Origin: Petunia secreta
Taxonomy: Eukaryota; Streptophyta; Magnoliopsida; Solanales; Solanaceae
DNA length: 64,000 nt
Assembly: GCA_029990175.1 (NCBI GenBank)
Contig: JARKIP010000051.1
Span: forward strand, 930,001-994,000
Direction of reading: 5' to 3'
In this document: positions 21,076-33,118 of the stretch, one piece after another
Position numbering within the stretch: the stretch's first letter is position 1
Layout: each line of letters begins with the position of its first letter
Notes under the pieces: model-generated
Databases searched by the model: none
Told to the model about the DNA's origin: nothing
The model's input: only the letters and a program-made list of their open reading frames with translations
Program-made: the position numbers and the translations under genes

Positions 21076-23691
21076 ATGACGTCGGTGACGCTGATCCTGC
21101 CACTTTGGAGGAAGTGACCACCAGTGCTGCGGCGGCGCAACCTTCCACCGCGATTGGAACGTCACAGCCTAGGAAGAAAAAGCCAAAGTTAAGAAACCAG
21201 CGCCACCAGCAAAACCCCATGAAATCGTTCCTAGAGAGATCAAAACTGACAATGATTATAGCGTGTCGGTTCAAACACCTGCCCAAGAGATCACCAAATT
21301 CAATGTTCTAGCATGCGCCGTTCGATCGGAGCACATAGATCGGATCAAATCGGACTGCGGGTGGCAACATATTAAGGTCATTTGCCCTGCAGTCGGAGGC
21401 AAGCACTTGGATGATCGCGCGGGTTATTCAGTCGTTTTAACTTATCCTTTCACCGTTGGATTTTAACTTCCTCTTCACCCCGTCATTGCATCGTTATGTA
21501 GGTTATATAACGTTTGCTTGGGGCAGCTTGATTCGTCCGTTTGGAGGGCGATATCCATGATCGATTATTTTTGTACTGAAACTGGTCAAGGTTTCGATGT
21601 CAACCATGTGTTGAATCTGTACATCTCCAAGACTTACAAAGGTGGGATGATGTATCTCGGGAAAAGAGGCCGTCGAGCGCTGATTTTGAAGAATGCCGAT
21701 AGCGTTCATAATTGGGATCGTTGTTTGTATACCTTCCAACAACATCATTGGTCGTGGTTGGCGATCCACCACTTCCCGAATGGTGGAATCATAATCGTAA
21801 GTAAAACTTTTACCTTTGATGTGTTTTTTGATATTCCTTTCGATTCTCCTCCGTGATCATTTTTTCTGTTCGATCCAGCTACCAAAATTGACGTCGTCCC
21901 AGTCGATGATCTCTTGGCTTGGGTGACGCGGATCACCACAAGATTTAAAGATGAATAGAGGCAATGATAATATGTTGCTTCAAAAAAGAAATATGTTGCT
22001 TCGACCTACAGTAAGAGTCCAAATACTTGTTGTTTTTGGCTTCCATGAGTCTTTCACTAATATTCATTCTCTCAGGCATAACAGGAGATGATAGGAATCT
22101 ACCGGCCATGGAAGTAAATGAGGCTGTTGGCGTCGACGCTGAAGCAGCTGCTATGGAGGGGAAAGCGCCCCAGCCTTCGAAGTAGAGGAAGATAGCTGAT
22201 CCGTATAAGGCTATCAGTCAAATGGCCCAAGTAATGAAGGCTGCAAAAGCTGGTCAAACTTCCCAGGCTACAGCTGGCGAAGATGTGGCAGCGAGAGGCG
22301 TGTTGGCGATCAAAGTTGTCCAGTCGATCAGTCAAGAAGGTATTTTAGCAACTCTTCACGCACCCGTTGACGCAGAAGCGGAGTCATCTTCTGAGCAGCC
22401 GCTGAAGCGTGCAAAGCGTGCTGGAAAAAAGATAGTTGGCGAAGAACCGTTGATGTTGGTCGTGGACAGCCGACCTGCTGCTGTTGATTTTGCTCCGTCG
22501 CGGCTTCCTCTCGTTCAACTATCAACGCTGATAGAGGTGCCGTCCAGCATAGAAAAGGATTCAGGAAAAGATGCGGCGAGCACCGAGCTGGAGCTTTTTG
22601 AAGAGAGGTACAATATTCCCATGGATCGGGAGGTTGAGCCAGACCGATCCAAGCATACTGAAAGTTCGGGCTCTTATTTGTTTGTCGCTACTCATGACGC
22701 TCCCATCATCCTGATGCCCAGGGGAGAAGACGCAGCTGCTTTTTCTGCTTATAAGCGAAGTGAGGCTGCTGGTGAGCTGAAGGATCGAACGATTACGATA
22801 ACGGTCCCTCAGAATACCGATCTTCTCCGGCACCCAAGGCATCTTGTCGGCCACCTTTATGAGGTGACTGGTCCCATGGAGCGGGCTCAGATGAATACTT
22901 GCAACGATCTTCAGCTTGCTTCCTTAACCGCTTACAATGCTTTCAGGATAAGTTGTGACTTCATTTTTGTGACTTCATTGTTTTCCTTTTACATAGACTT
23001 TGAATGTTTACGAGCTAAGATCTCGATTTTATCGCAGACTACCATTTTGGCGATTAAGAACATGGAGCGGACTCGGCAGCTAGAGGCGACCATCCAAATG
23101 TGGCAGGATCGATTCTACGCTGTTGTGAAATCTGGTTCCGTTCTTTATCACGAGCTCCAAGAGGTTAGCGTGAAGAATTCTGTGCTGAAAAAGCAGTTCG
23201 AAAAGATAAAAGCGAAGCTAGCCTTCGCACTGCTGAGGGCGTATGAATTGGAGGCTGAAGCTGCAACTTTGCGCCAAGTTGCAGTCGAGGATAGAGCGAA
23301 GCTTGCTACTTCCGATGATAAGGCGAAGGCCAATGAGGCCATACTTCGATCCTTTGAGAAGGATCTTGAGCATATAAGGCAATATCTCGATGTTGCTCAA
23401 CAAGGACGGAGCGAGGCTATTAAGAATGCCAACGAGCTGCAAAGTAAGAATCAGGCTCTCATTTTGGAGAACCGTAACTTGAGCAAAGAGCTGGCCGATC
23501 TAAAGGTTGATATGGATGGTTGTGAGAACCCCAAGATTGCGGAGGCGAGGCGCAACACACTCTTGAAGCTGTCAGAAAAAGGGTATGATGTTGATGTCGA
23601 TGTCAAATTGCTCGAGGCTGAAGAGATGGTGAAGGTGTACCGTGAGGATCTTGGTCTTTCTTCCGAGAGAATTGAATATGAAAGTGATTAG
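21076..23691 (+). pseudogene. Antisense ORF of the Tat element (putative gypsy-type transposon protein), broken
   Basis: This ORF is transcribed opposite to gag-pol, between the integrase end and the 3' LTR. After the ATG at 21076 the frame is broken by frameshifts before 21105 and near 21260 and by TAA at 21464. Recognisable text includes LPLHPVIASLCRLYNVCLGQ and LDSSVWRAISMIDYF, resembling the putative gypsy-type transposon domain found in such antisense ORFs. From 22222 to 23691 one frame is open for 489 codons; residues from about 290 on form a long coiled coil. Part of 22945-23037 may be an unspliced intron, because its hydrophobic translation is unlike its surroundings. Function is unknown in the family. 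Confidence 0.65.
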
Positions 23692-24814
23692 GATGATGGG
23701 AAAGGGGATGAGTAGGTTGTCATCGCCCGTTTAACATAGCCTTTGTTTTTTGCGACAAATTCCATGGTCATTTTTGTAATTATATGAGGCCTTCGGCCAT
23801 TTCAATGAATTTTTTTTTGTTTCCATATATCGTTGTGTATGTTAACTTTGAAGATGGGATAACTTCGTTTAAGTATCGTCTTTCAAAAGACAAGTTATGT
23901 TCCCACCGTTCGTTTTCTTAACGATGTTGTATACGCTTATTGGAAATAATTAATTAATCGGGCCTAATGTATCTAGCGCGTAATGAAGAATGACGTCTCA
24001 TTAGCAAATGCACTCTTCGAACACCAAGTTTGGCAAATTACTTTGACACTTAAGTCGTTCGAAATAGTGAATAACAACAGATGCTTGACAAGAAGTGTGT
24101 ATTTATACGAATAATGGCCGCTATCGGGCGCTTAGTACATAACGGCCGTTTTAAGGCGTGTGGAGATATAAACTAAAATTTTTGGTCAATAAAGGACCGT
24201 TTATATTTCATATTAGAACTACAATTACGAACAGTCCTCAGTGTGAGTGCCTGTTTGTTGATCATCTTGAAATTAATCTATTGCATAGACTCGAGCAGTC
24301 CCTAGTCTATTTTTCAATCGTTTGCAAACTTGATCTTTGGGGCAGTCCCCAGTGTCTTTTGTATAATCGTCAACTTTGGACCCAAGCAGTCCCCAGTCAT
24401 CGAGCGATCGATGACAATTCGTGAAAAATCTTTCAAATTTTCTTCCAACTCTTTCATCTTTCCTCCTTCCTCCGCCCAGTGTTCGAGTGCGAAGTATGAG
24501 GGGTCGGACACTGGTTCAATGCTTCCGTTTACCTGAATTTTGCATTTCTTGAAATAAAGGATGTAAAGAAGAAACGGGGCGGACTTTAAAGATGAAGACC
24601 ACGTTAGAGTGTTCGTCAGACTTATCGACCCCAAACAAGAGCGATTCAAGCTCGTTGTGTTCGTGGGTGATGTATATCATCATTCAATTCCAACTATGCA
24701 TATCATCTAAAAGTGTTAGTACCAAGAAAAATAATGAAGTATGTCCGAGTTGGAGTAAGTAAAAGAGTAGATGAAGATATACGATACCAAACATTTTTTA
24801 GAAGTGGTATTTCT
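23692..24814. other. Non-coding spacer between the convergent antisense ORF and pol of the Tat element
   Basis: No credible ORF. The two transcription units of the element converge here, so it probably holds the 3' ends of both. Confidence 0.55.
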
Positions 24815-27800
24815 TTAGCGGGTAATGTTCCAATTGAATTTGACGGGCTTCAAGTTTAGGGTTTCCAGCTGGTAAGATCCTTTGCCAACCACTGCCTTGA
24901 TCCGATAGGGTCCCTCCCAATTTGCTCCAAGCTTGCCTTCGTTGGATTCGTCCTTCTTTGGCCGTTTAATCTTCAGCACATAATCACCTGCACTAAGAGC
25001 TCGATACCTGATTTTCTTGTTGAGATAGTTTTCTGCCCTTTGTTTCTGCGCCTGTATTCGGACCAAAGCCATATCTCTTTTTGCTTCGATCAAATCCAAA
25101 TCTATCAACATGGCCTCTTTGTTTGATTCATCGGTGGAGTGAGCGAACCGAAGGCTTGGTTCACTGACTTCAACTGGGATCAATGCTTCTGCTCCATAGA
25201 CTAGTGAGAACGGAGTCTCTCCAGTGCTGTTTTTCACCGTTGTTCGATGAGCCCACAAAGCACCTGGGAGTTTATCCGGCTAGTTGCCTTTTGACCCATC
25301 TATCCTTTTTTCTAAGTATTCGATTATTGTCTTGTTGGAAGACTCAGCTTGTTCGTTTGCGCTGGGGTGATATGGTGCTGATGCAATTTGCTTGATCCCC
25401 TACTTTTTGAAGAAAGCTGTGATTTGACATCCCACGAACTTTTTGTCGTTGTCGCATGTGATTTCTTTCGGAATCCCAAAGCGGCATATGATATTTTGAT
25501 GGATGAGTTTGATGACTTCATGTTCACGAATTTTAGCCAGAGCAATTGCTTCTACTCATTTAGAAAAATAATCTGTTAAGATTAAAATAAACATTACCCC
25601 ACCTGGCGCTGATGGAAGAGGCCCAACTAAATCAATTCCCCATTTTATGAACGGCCACAGCGACGTGACCGAATTAAAGGGATCCGCTTGTTGGTGAATA
25701 AGATTGCCATGCCATTGACACTTGTCGCATTTTTGAACAAGGGATTTGGCATCTTCTCCTATCGTTGGCCAATAATAACCAGCTCTGATCAATTTCCTTA
25801 CCAAAGATTTGCTTCTGGAGTGCTTGCCACACTCGCCTTCGTGAACTTCTTTCATTACGTAGCTTTTTTCTCCTGAGCCCATGCACTTCAACAAAGGGCC
25901 ACTATACATACGCCTATAGAGTTGATCATCGAAAAGGTAGTATCGACCCGCTTTAGCTTTGAGTGATCGAGCAACCTTTTTGTCTTCAGGGAGAATTCCT
26001 GCCTGCAAGTAAGACAAATACTTGTTTCTCCAATCCAAAATATGATTGATATTATTTACCTCTTTATGACTTCGATTGAGTGGATATTCGGATAGATGTA
26101 CAATTGTTTCATCGGGCTTTCCTTCAATGACCGTTGTGGAGCCGAGGTTTGCAAGAGAATCCGCTTCAATATTCTCTTCCCTGGGATTTGTGCTATTTTC
26201 CACTCTTGAAAAGAAGTTAAAAGACTGCGTACTTCGTCGAGCAGTTTCTACATTCGTGTATCTCGGACATTCAAGTCTCCTTGGGCTTGATTCACCACCA
26301 GCTGAGAATCACTTTTGATGTCTAGCCGTTCAATCTTCAAGTCCCTGGCAATTTTAAGACCTGCAGCGAGGGCCTCATTGTTATTTTTGGCATGTAGTTT
26401 GATTGCATACCTTAGCTTTTTACCCGTTGGAGCTATTAGCAAGACTCCGAGACCGGTTCCCTTTACGTATGATACTCCGTCTGTATAAAGCATCCAAACT
26501 CCGGGGTCTGGGTCTCTCATCATGAGCTCTTCTTTTCTTGCCTCTGGAAGAGTGGTAGTACTAAAATCTGCTACAAAATCAGCCAAAACTTGTGACTTGA
26601 TGGCAGTTCAAGGCTGGTAAGTGATATCGTACTCACTCAGCTCGACCGCCACTTCATTAACCGGCCAGACAAATCTGGTAGATACAAAATATTTCGTAAA
26701 GGAAATGTAGTCACAACAGATATAGTATGGCATTAGAAATACAACCTTAATTTTCGGGCAGCTATAACAAGTGCGAGTGCAAGTTTGTTTCTGCATCAAG
26801 TAAGGTTTTACTAAAATAATAGATAGGAAATTGTTTAACTTTGTCCTCACGAACGAGGACAACACTTACAGAAACTTCTGAAACGGCCAGGTATATCAGC
26901 AACACTTCCCCCCTCCACCGGTTTTGAAAGCAACAGAGAGTTTGATAGGTATTGCTTAAACTCCTTGAGGGCCTGTTTACATTCCGATGTCCACTCGAAG
27001 CTTGTGTTTTTCTTCAAGACTGAAAAAAATTTGTGACACCGTTCGGATGACCTCGAGATGAACCTGCTGAGATAGGCTACTCGACCGGTCAAATGTTGAA
27101 CAGCCTTCACCTTTGTAAGCTCATTTGATATGTCTTGATTGCTTTGATCTTATCTGGATTTTCTTCAGTCCCTCTTTGAAATACGATGAATCCCAAGAAC
27201 TTTCCAGATCCGACCCCGAACGCGCACTTCTCCGGGTTCAGTTTCATGTCAAACTGCTTCAAAATCGTAAAAGTCTCCTTCAAATGATCTAAGTGATTCT
27301 TTGCTTTCAATGATTTCACCAGCATATCATCTAAGTAAACCTCCATAGTATTCCCGATCAAATTTGTGAACATGGTCGTCACCAACCGTTGATAGGTAGC
27401 CCTGGCGTTTTTGACACCGAAAGGCATGATCGTATAACAGTAAGTCCCCTTGCCCGTTATGAATGACGTTTTCACTTGTTCATTTGGCTCCATTAGTATC
27501 TGATTGTATCCTGAATACACATCTAAAAAGCTTAGCATCTCGTGCCCTGCCGTCGAATCAATCAGCCGATCAATGTGAGGCAATGAGAAAGAATCCTTTG
27601 GGCATGCTTTATTTATATCGGTGTAATCAACACATACTCTCTACTTCCCATTCTTCTTAGGGACTACGACCTGTTTGCTAGACACTCTGGGTATTTTACT
27701 TCTCTTATGAATCCATTATTCAATAATTTATCCACTTCATCATCGATGACTTTCCTTCTAAATCCTCCGTTGGGTCATTTCTTCTATTTCACCGGTCGAT
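24815..27800 (-). pseudogene. Tat element pol: RT, RNase H, archaeal-type RNase H, integrase (broken)
   Basis: Reading leftward: RT (27800-27107) with SFLDVYSGYNQI and MPFGVKNARATYQ, and VYLDDMLVKS in place of the usual YVDD. RNase H (27110-26600) is strongly decayed. The second, archaeal-type RNase H (26586-26248) shows WMLYTDGVS, NNEALAAGL and DSQLVVNQ. Integrase (26203-24815) has the zinc-binding H..H..C..C region (GECGKHSRS, KCDKCQWHGN), then WGIDLVGPLP, and downstream AHRTTVKNSTGETPFSLVYG. Stops or shifts at 27107, 26608, 26248, 25556 and about 25280 disable it. The protease was not recognised. Confidence 0.85.
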
Positions 27801-27815
27801 AAGATGGATCGACAT

Positions 27816-28950
27816 TCAACTTATGAGACCGGATAAGTGCCCACTCTCGAGCAATTTTACTACCTCATAATGCAAAGCCTTACATTCTTCGGTTGTGTGT
27901 CGATGATCGTGATGGAAAGCACACCACAAATTGTCATCTCTACTGTTTGGATTTGTTTTCATGAGACCGGGTAATTTTACTACTTTATCACCCATTTCCT
28001 TCAATGCATTCATCAAGCTTGCTGTTGAAACAAAAAAATTATACTAAAAAATCTTTGGAGGCATTGGGTCCCTTGGAGCTGTAGATGGACCCGACTGCTC
28101 CTTTCTTGGCTGACTTTTCGAATTACTAGCTTTGTATCCGTTCCTATTCTGACGAGGGAAACCATAAGGCTCGAATCGCTGTTGAGTCCTGTGATTTCAC
28201 TTGTCATTTTCGAATCTTCGTGGAGCCGGCCTCTCATATCGTCGATTATAAAGAGCTAACTGCAACTTCTCCTCTTCAGCTCTGATTTTTGGTTCACATT
28301 CACAATGTAGATCTTCGAAGGTCCACAGAGTAACTTCCCTTAACCGATCTTTCAACTTCATGCATGCCTCTGTTGAGTCGTTACTCAGATTATTTGCAAA
28401 AGACAAACAAGCCCACCTTTCTTCGATATTCGGAATATTTATCTTTTCGTCATTAAACAGCTTTAAAAATTGTTTGATCCTTTCATTGGGTCACTGCTTG
28501 ATGTTCAAAATATCCTCCACTCTCCGTTCTATCTTTTTAGCTTCAGTATGTGCTCGAATGAATTTGGCTGACATGTCATTGAAATCTGATATCCTATTTT
28601 CAGGCAACTGCATGTACCATTTCAACGCTCCTCCCCTCAGCATTTCACAAAATTTCTTCAGACTCACCGAATTGATCTCATCTGATGTCAAATCATTCGA
28701 CTGTACTGCGATTACAAATATATCGATGTGATCCCTTATTACTGTGCCCTAAGGAACATGGATTGGAGTGCCTGCAGAAGGCGTTGCTGGGGAGGCAGGT
28801 GCTTTATGACTTGCAGAGCTAGACAGAAGCTGCAAAAATCAACTTACTCTCTCCATCTGTTCATTCTGCTTAACAAAAAATTCTCGCAACAAAGTATTTG
28901 TATCGATTGATGTTACCTCGACCCCATGTTCCTTACCGGGTCGGCGTCCT
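27816..28950 (-). pseudogene. Tat element gag, broken
   Basis: Fragments of a Ty3/gypsy gag capsid domain are readable: MLRGGALKWYMQLPENRISD and FNDMSAKFIRAHTEAKKIE at 28630-28500. An in-frame TGA at 28491 follows KQ. The chain continues with LSFANNLSNDSTEACMKLKD and YNRRYERPAPRRFENDK to another TGA at 28197. Near 27930 WCAFHHDHRHTTEEC is the degenerate zinc-binding region typical of Tat gag. Intact protein is impossible. Confidence 0.75.
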
Positions 28951-29199
28951 CGATTGACATTCGACTGAGAACCGTTCATAGGGGCGTTCAAGGGTTGATC
29001 TCTTTCATGGTGGGACGATTCATCGACCCCTTTGACGCCTAGAAGCTTGGCCCCGTCTGCGGGGGTTCGGGCTGGGGAGCGCCATCCCTAAAGGTGGCAT
29101 TGGCGTTGTGAGCGTTTTTTCTCGGATCATCTGCCATTGCATACAAACAACAAAAGTAAGTAGAATCAACGATAAATTTCGGAACAAATCGATTGCCTA

Positions 29200-29217
29200 G
29201 GCCCACGGTGGGCGCCA
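29200..29217 (-). other. Tat element primer-binding site
   Basis: On the minus strand, TGGCGCCCACCGTGGGCC begins three bases inside the 5' LTR edge. The position and the leading TGGCGCC are typical of plant Ty3/gypsy primer sites. The tRNA was not identified. Confidence 0.7.
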
Positions 29218-29220
29218 AAC

Positions 29221-30354
29221 TGTATATCCTAAAATTTGATTTCAGGTATTACAATTAACTTTATATTTAGTTGAGGCTTAGGCGACCATTTTATATCGAA
29301 ATTCGATCGATCAGTTGATACTCTTACGTTTACAAGATTGATCATCTCAACTAGCATTAATCAAGGTCGATATGCAAACAAGTTCGAACGAAGACAAATA
29401 TTTGATGAATGAAGAACTGCTAAAATCGACGACAAGTATGTCAGTAAGATAACAGATAGACTAATCAAATATTTGAACACACTGAATGGTCAGGTTGAGT
29501 TGGTGATTTAAAGATATCAAAGCAGGCAATTATTGTGTAAATTATCGGTGACACTATGTTTACGACCAAAATAAACAATCGGGCGATATGATTGCTAGTT
29601 TATGATAACGATTTATCCATTTAACCAATTAGGAGCTTAGCAATTATACTAGATAATATGTAGATAATGATAATCAAACGATGATTGAATTCACGCTAGT
29701 TAGATTTATGAATTGAATCAACGACAACGATTAATGGATAAAATAAAGCAGCTATGGGCAATCGAACAAGCAATGAACAAATGAATAAAGCAGATCGATG
29801 AACAATTAATCAAGCAATAAATGAACGAATGAATAAAAGTAAAGCTTATTGTATTCGTAATCAGAGATCAGCGCTTCTTCGGAAGAGATGATTCCTTCCT
29901 CCAAGACAAAGTTAAACAGCGGTGGAACTACGGCGGCGTAACAATAATAATGGTAGTAATATGAGAATAATGGCGGCTAAAAGCAACAGCAGCGAAATCT
30001 TAAAGGGAGGTTATTGTTCAGAAGAACGTAACCTTTACAAGAGAAGGAAGGGGTATATTTATAGTTGCAGAGTCAAAACCTAATTAGAGTCCACTTTAAA
30101 CACGTTCCTCCAATATCAGATGATCGTCGTAATCTTCTCCAACGGCCTCCGAGTTTAGCGGAAGCGATAGGAATGTTCTAAGCTTATCCTAATATTGACA
30201 CCGTTTCATAATCGATCTTAAAGTGAGCAATCCATTCTTTTGACTATGTTGACGTTATCCCCTGCGCCACTTGTTTTGACTCCGATATTCAAGTCCTGCT
30301 TGCCACGTTGCTGCTGACGCGGATTAACTTTGCATCCAATTTTTTCCCAATACA
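29221..30354 (-). repeat. Tat element 5' LTR
   Basis: 1,134 bp, TGTATATCC... to ...CCAATACA in plus-strand reading; pair of 19585-20707. Directly followed by the target duplicate GTAGT (30355-30359). Confidence 0.9.
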
Positions 30355-30359
30355 GTAGT

Positions 30360-31607
30360 GTAGGGAGGTGGTGGTCTTTCTTCATTCGCATTAGAGATAA
30401 AAGGAGGCTGATATAAAACGTTTGCCAGATCGAATGTTGGATGTTATATTTGGTGGTTAACGTGTTTTGTCACACCAAAGTCCATTAATGATGAGACATG
30501 CATTTCTGGGCATTTTAGACAGTTATTACTAACGACTATAATGACTCAGTAGCATGTGCAATGTTCAAACAAATTCACCATGCCCTATGAAATCAAAATG
30601 TTTGCTCTCAAAAGTAAACATGTCCTAGGGGAATAATACCATGTGCGACATTCCAACTAGGTTTGCTATACCTATTGTACTACAAATGTACCACTCTACG
30701 TGTTGTAGGATTTACAGTCCTTTTGTATACTTTTTGTTAAACCAAATGATGCAGTTAACAACTAATTTAGAACTAAATTTGGAATATCGAGTATCCATTA
30801 ATTCCTTTCTTTAAGGGTCCCGAATTTGTGATTAGTACTTTAGTCTCACCGATCCATTTTTTGTGTTACTATTGTTTCATTAGTTCGTCCCGTTACTGTT
30901 GCTTAGAATATTCACACTTAGTGCATGAAAACCTTTTTTTTTTTTTTCCATTACGTTTAAGTATCACAAAAGGGAATAGGAGAGGGAAGAGCTAAAACTT
31001 AACTAAATCCAACTTATTATTTGAAAGACTTCAACAGCTACTAAGTCGTATTTTTTGTGGCTTACATGGCGTTTGTTTCCACGAAATGTTTATTTTTACT
31101 TTTTATTTTAACTTTAACTTTAACTTATATACGCAAAAAGTGTAAATTTCTTTATGAGTTATTTTCAGGTTATTTAACCTGATTGAAGGCAACTTGTTTT
31201 ATTTTTCAGCTTAATATTTCCACTATTTGTTGAGAATCGCCTTGTAGTTATTTTTAGGCGATTTGATGTGTAAAAATTCTTTGATCATGTGTCAATGTAT
31301 ATTAGTTAAACGATGCCCATATGATTGTTGGTGCCATGAGTAACACAAGGTTTTGCCCGCCTCTTGTTTTTAGTTCATATAAGGTAATCTTTACTCTTTA
31401 TGGACAAGACATCAAAATTAGCAGTGGTTGATTATATCAGAAACAAATTAGACAATAATGATATACTAGTATGATAAATCTTATTTAGTTAGGAACATCT
31501 CTTGCTTCTCATTGGTGGTGTGTTCAGCTAATTGTGTTAGATAACACGAGTGTAAAATTTCAACATTATATAGCGTTATATCATGCCGCAAATGAATTTC
31601 AGAGTGA
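30360..31607. other. Intergenic / possible intron sequence
   Basis: 30360-30443 is the other half of the split minus-strand ORF described at 7773-7925. Beyond it I see no gene. If that ORF is real, earlier exons should lie here or further right on the minus strand, but I could not pick them out. Confidence 0.4.
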
Positions 31608-31785
31608 GCACCTCCATTTTTACTTTATGTGACCCTTTTTTTTTTGTAGTCCTTTCATAAGAAAGAACAGCTTTTTAAGTATGAAATTAATTAATTTAAA
31701 CTTCTCATTTTATCGTTTACTATTAAGTTTTTATAGTTAGATTATGACTTTTTTAATCTCACAAGTTTAAAAGTTTTAATCGGCA
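31608..31785. mobile_element. Truncated MITE
   Basis: The stretch starting CTCCATTTTTACTTTATGTG and running through GTAGTCCTTTCATAAGAAAG to CTCACAAGTTTAAAAG resembles one end of a common Solanaceae MITE. The matching inverted end is missing. Confidence 0.45.
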
Positions 31786-32006
31786 GAAATGTTACCGCAA
31801 GTATAAAAGACTTACATCCACAAGATTCTTGCTCACAAGAAACTATTACTATGATTAGTTTTGAACCAAATATATAGTTAAAACAATCTTTACATCATAC
31901 AAGTGCATAAAAATTAAGCATTTCAATTAGAGGCACGTAAAACTATGTATTATTAGAATAATCAAATAACAAAAGGGGCAAAATGAAAATTCAAGAATTA
32001 AATCTA

Positions 32007-32394
32007 GGGACACTTACAAAAATACCCACAAAACCTAAAATAATTACAGCCACTATCCACTACTTTCAAATATTACCGGACATACCTACTAAATTATTTA
32101 CCCACTCTACCCACCCAGACTTGTATACTATAGTTTATGCAGTATACCATAAAAGTATATACCTATAAGGCATAACAAAGGTATACAGTAATAAATGTCC
32201 CTCCAGACTTGTATACCATAATTTATGCAGTATACTTTAAAGGTATACACCTATAAGGCATAACAAAGGTATACAATAATAAATGGGTAGGTTGGGTAAA
32301 TACTTTTAGTTTTATGGGTAGTATAATTTGTAATGGGTATGACTTGTAAATACTTTAAATTTTAAATTTTATGGGTATAGAGTGTACAAATCCC
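32007..32394. mobile_element. Mutator-like MITE (388 bp) with perfect 9-bp target duplication
   Basis: The element starts GGGACACTTACAAAAATACC and ends with the related inverted sequence (minus-strand reading GGGATTTGTACACTCTATAC). It is flanked by a perfect 9-bp duplicate TTAAATCTA (31998-32006 and 32395-32403), diagnostic of Mutator-type insertion. Its inside holds an 87-bp direct duplication (32118-32285). No protein is encoded; the short ORF starting 31983 crosses the element boundary. Confidence 0.8.
32118..32285. repeat. 87-bp direct tandem duplication inside the MITE
   Basis: Copies begin GACTTGTATAC at 32118 and 32205 and share TATAAGGCATAACAAAGGTA. Several substitutions separate them. 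Confidence 0.85.
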
Positions 32395-33008
32395 TTAAAT
32401 CTATCACGCTTCATTGATGAGCCAGCTTGTAGCAAATTTTGAGTGCGGAAATCAGCAAGGAATACTGCAAAACGCAGGAAAGAATCCCAAACTTCCTCAC
32501 TACTGAATGGGGTCCGTTTGCAACTTTACAAAGTCATTGTTTGTTCTAATTTGTCCATGCACGGTAACCATACCCTTTTATTCTCTAATAAATTTATGTT
32601 TAGGGCTAATGATAGGCAAAGAATTTATACACTACTATATTAAATCGACATGTAATTTTTTCCAATCAAGGCTAATATAATAACATGTAATAGTAATATG
32701 CTAAATAATACTATAAAATTGCACTAATAATGTAAAAACATCTCTCTCTACACTGTTATCGTATACTCTATAACTTAAAAATATTGTTTTGTTGAGTTTA
32801 AGCTATATGTATATTGACAATATAAATTTAAACAACGACATTGCCTGCACAATTTAATTGTTTATTGCAGGTTGTGAATTAATTTCAGGCTTGATATAAA
32901 ACGTTTCATGTTGCGGTAAATCATCGTCATGCAAGTAATATAGCACTCTATGAGAACTATTTTAGAACGTACGTGCATAAAAGATAAATTCCTTTTACTA
33001 ATTAGCTT

Positions 33009-33015
33009 TATAAAT
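33009..33015 (+). promoter_or_regulatory. TATA box of the GDU gene
   Basis: TATAAAT lies 104 bp before the chosen ATG. The earlier in-frame ATG at 33014 overlaps this box, so it cannot be in the mRNA if this box is used. Confidence 0.6.
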
Positions 33016-33118
33016 GGAGAGACAATTGATGATCTACCAAACTCTCATTCATAGCAAAACCACATTGGTAGATAAACATCAAGAGAGAGAGCCAAGAAAG
33101 AAAAGTAAGAAGAAAGTG

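Larger units (their letters stand above)
7926..30354 (-). mobile_element. Tat-type Ty3/gypsy retrotransposon (minus strand), interrupted by a copia element
   Basis: The LTRs are 29221-30354 (5') and 19585-20707 plus a few bases at 7926-7929 (3'). The insertion is flanked by GTAGT at 7921-7925 and 30355-30359. Internal coding on the minus strand is gag, RT, RNase H, a second archaeal-type RNase H and integrase. An antisense ORF lies between integrase and the 3' LTR. The second RNase H and the antisense ORF are marks of the Tat lineage. All coding parts carry stops and frameshifts, so the copy is dead. The copia element 7930-19584 sits a few bases inside the outer LTR edge. Confidence 0.85.

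Noticed and set aside
33014..33118. N-terminal 35-residue extension of the GDU protein from the ATG at 33014
   Set aside because: That ATG overlaps the TATA box, and the extension is basic and atypical for GDU proteins.
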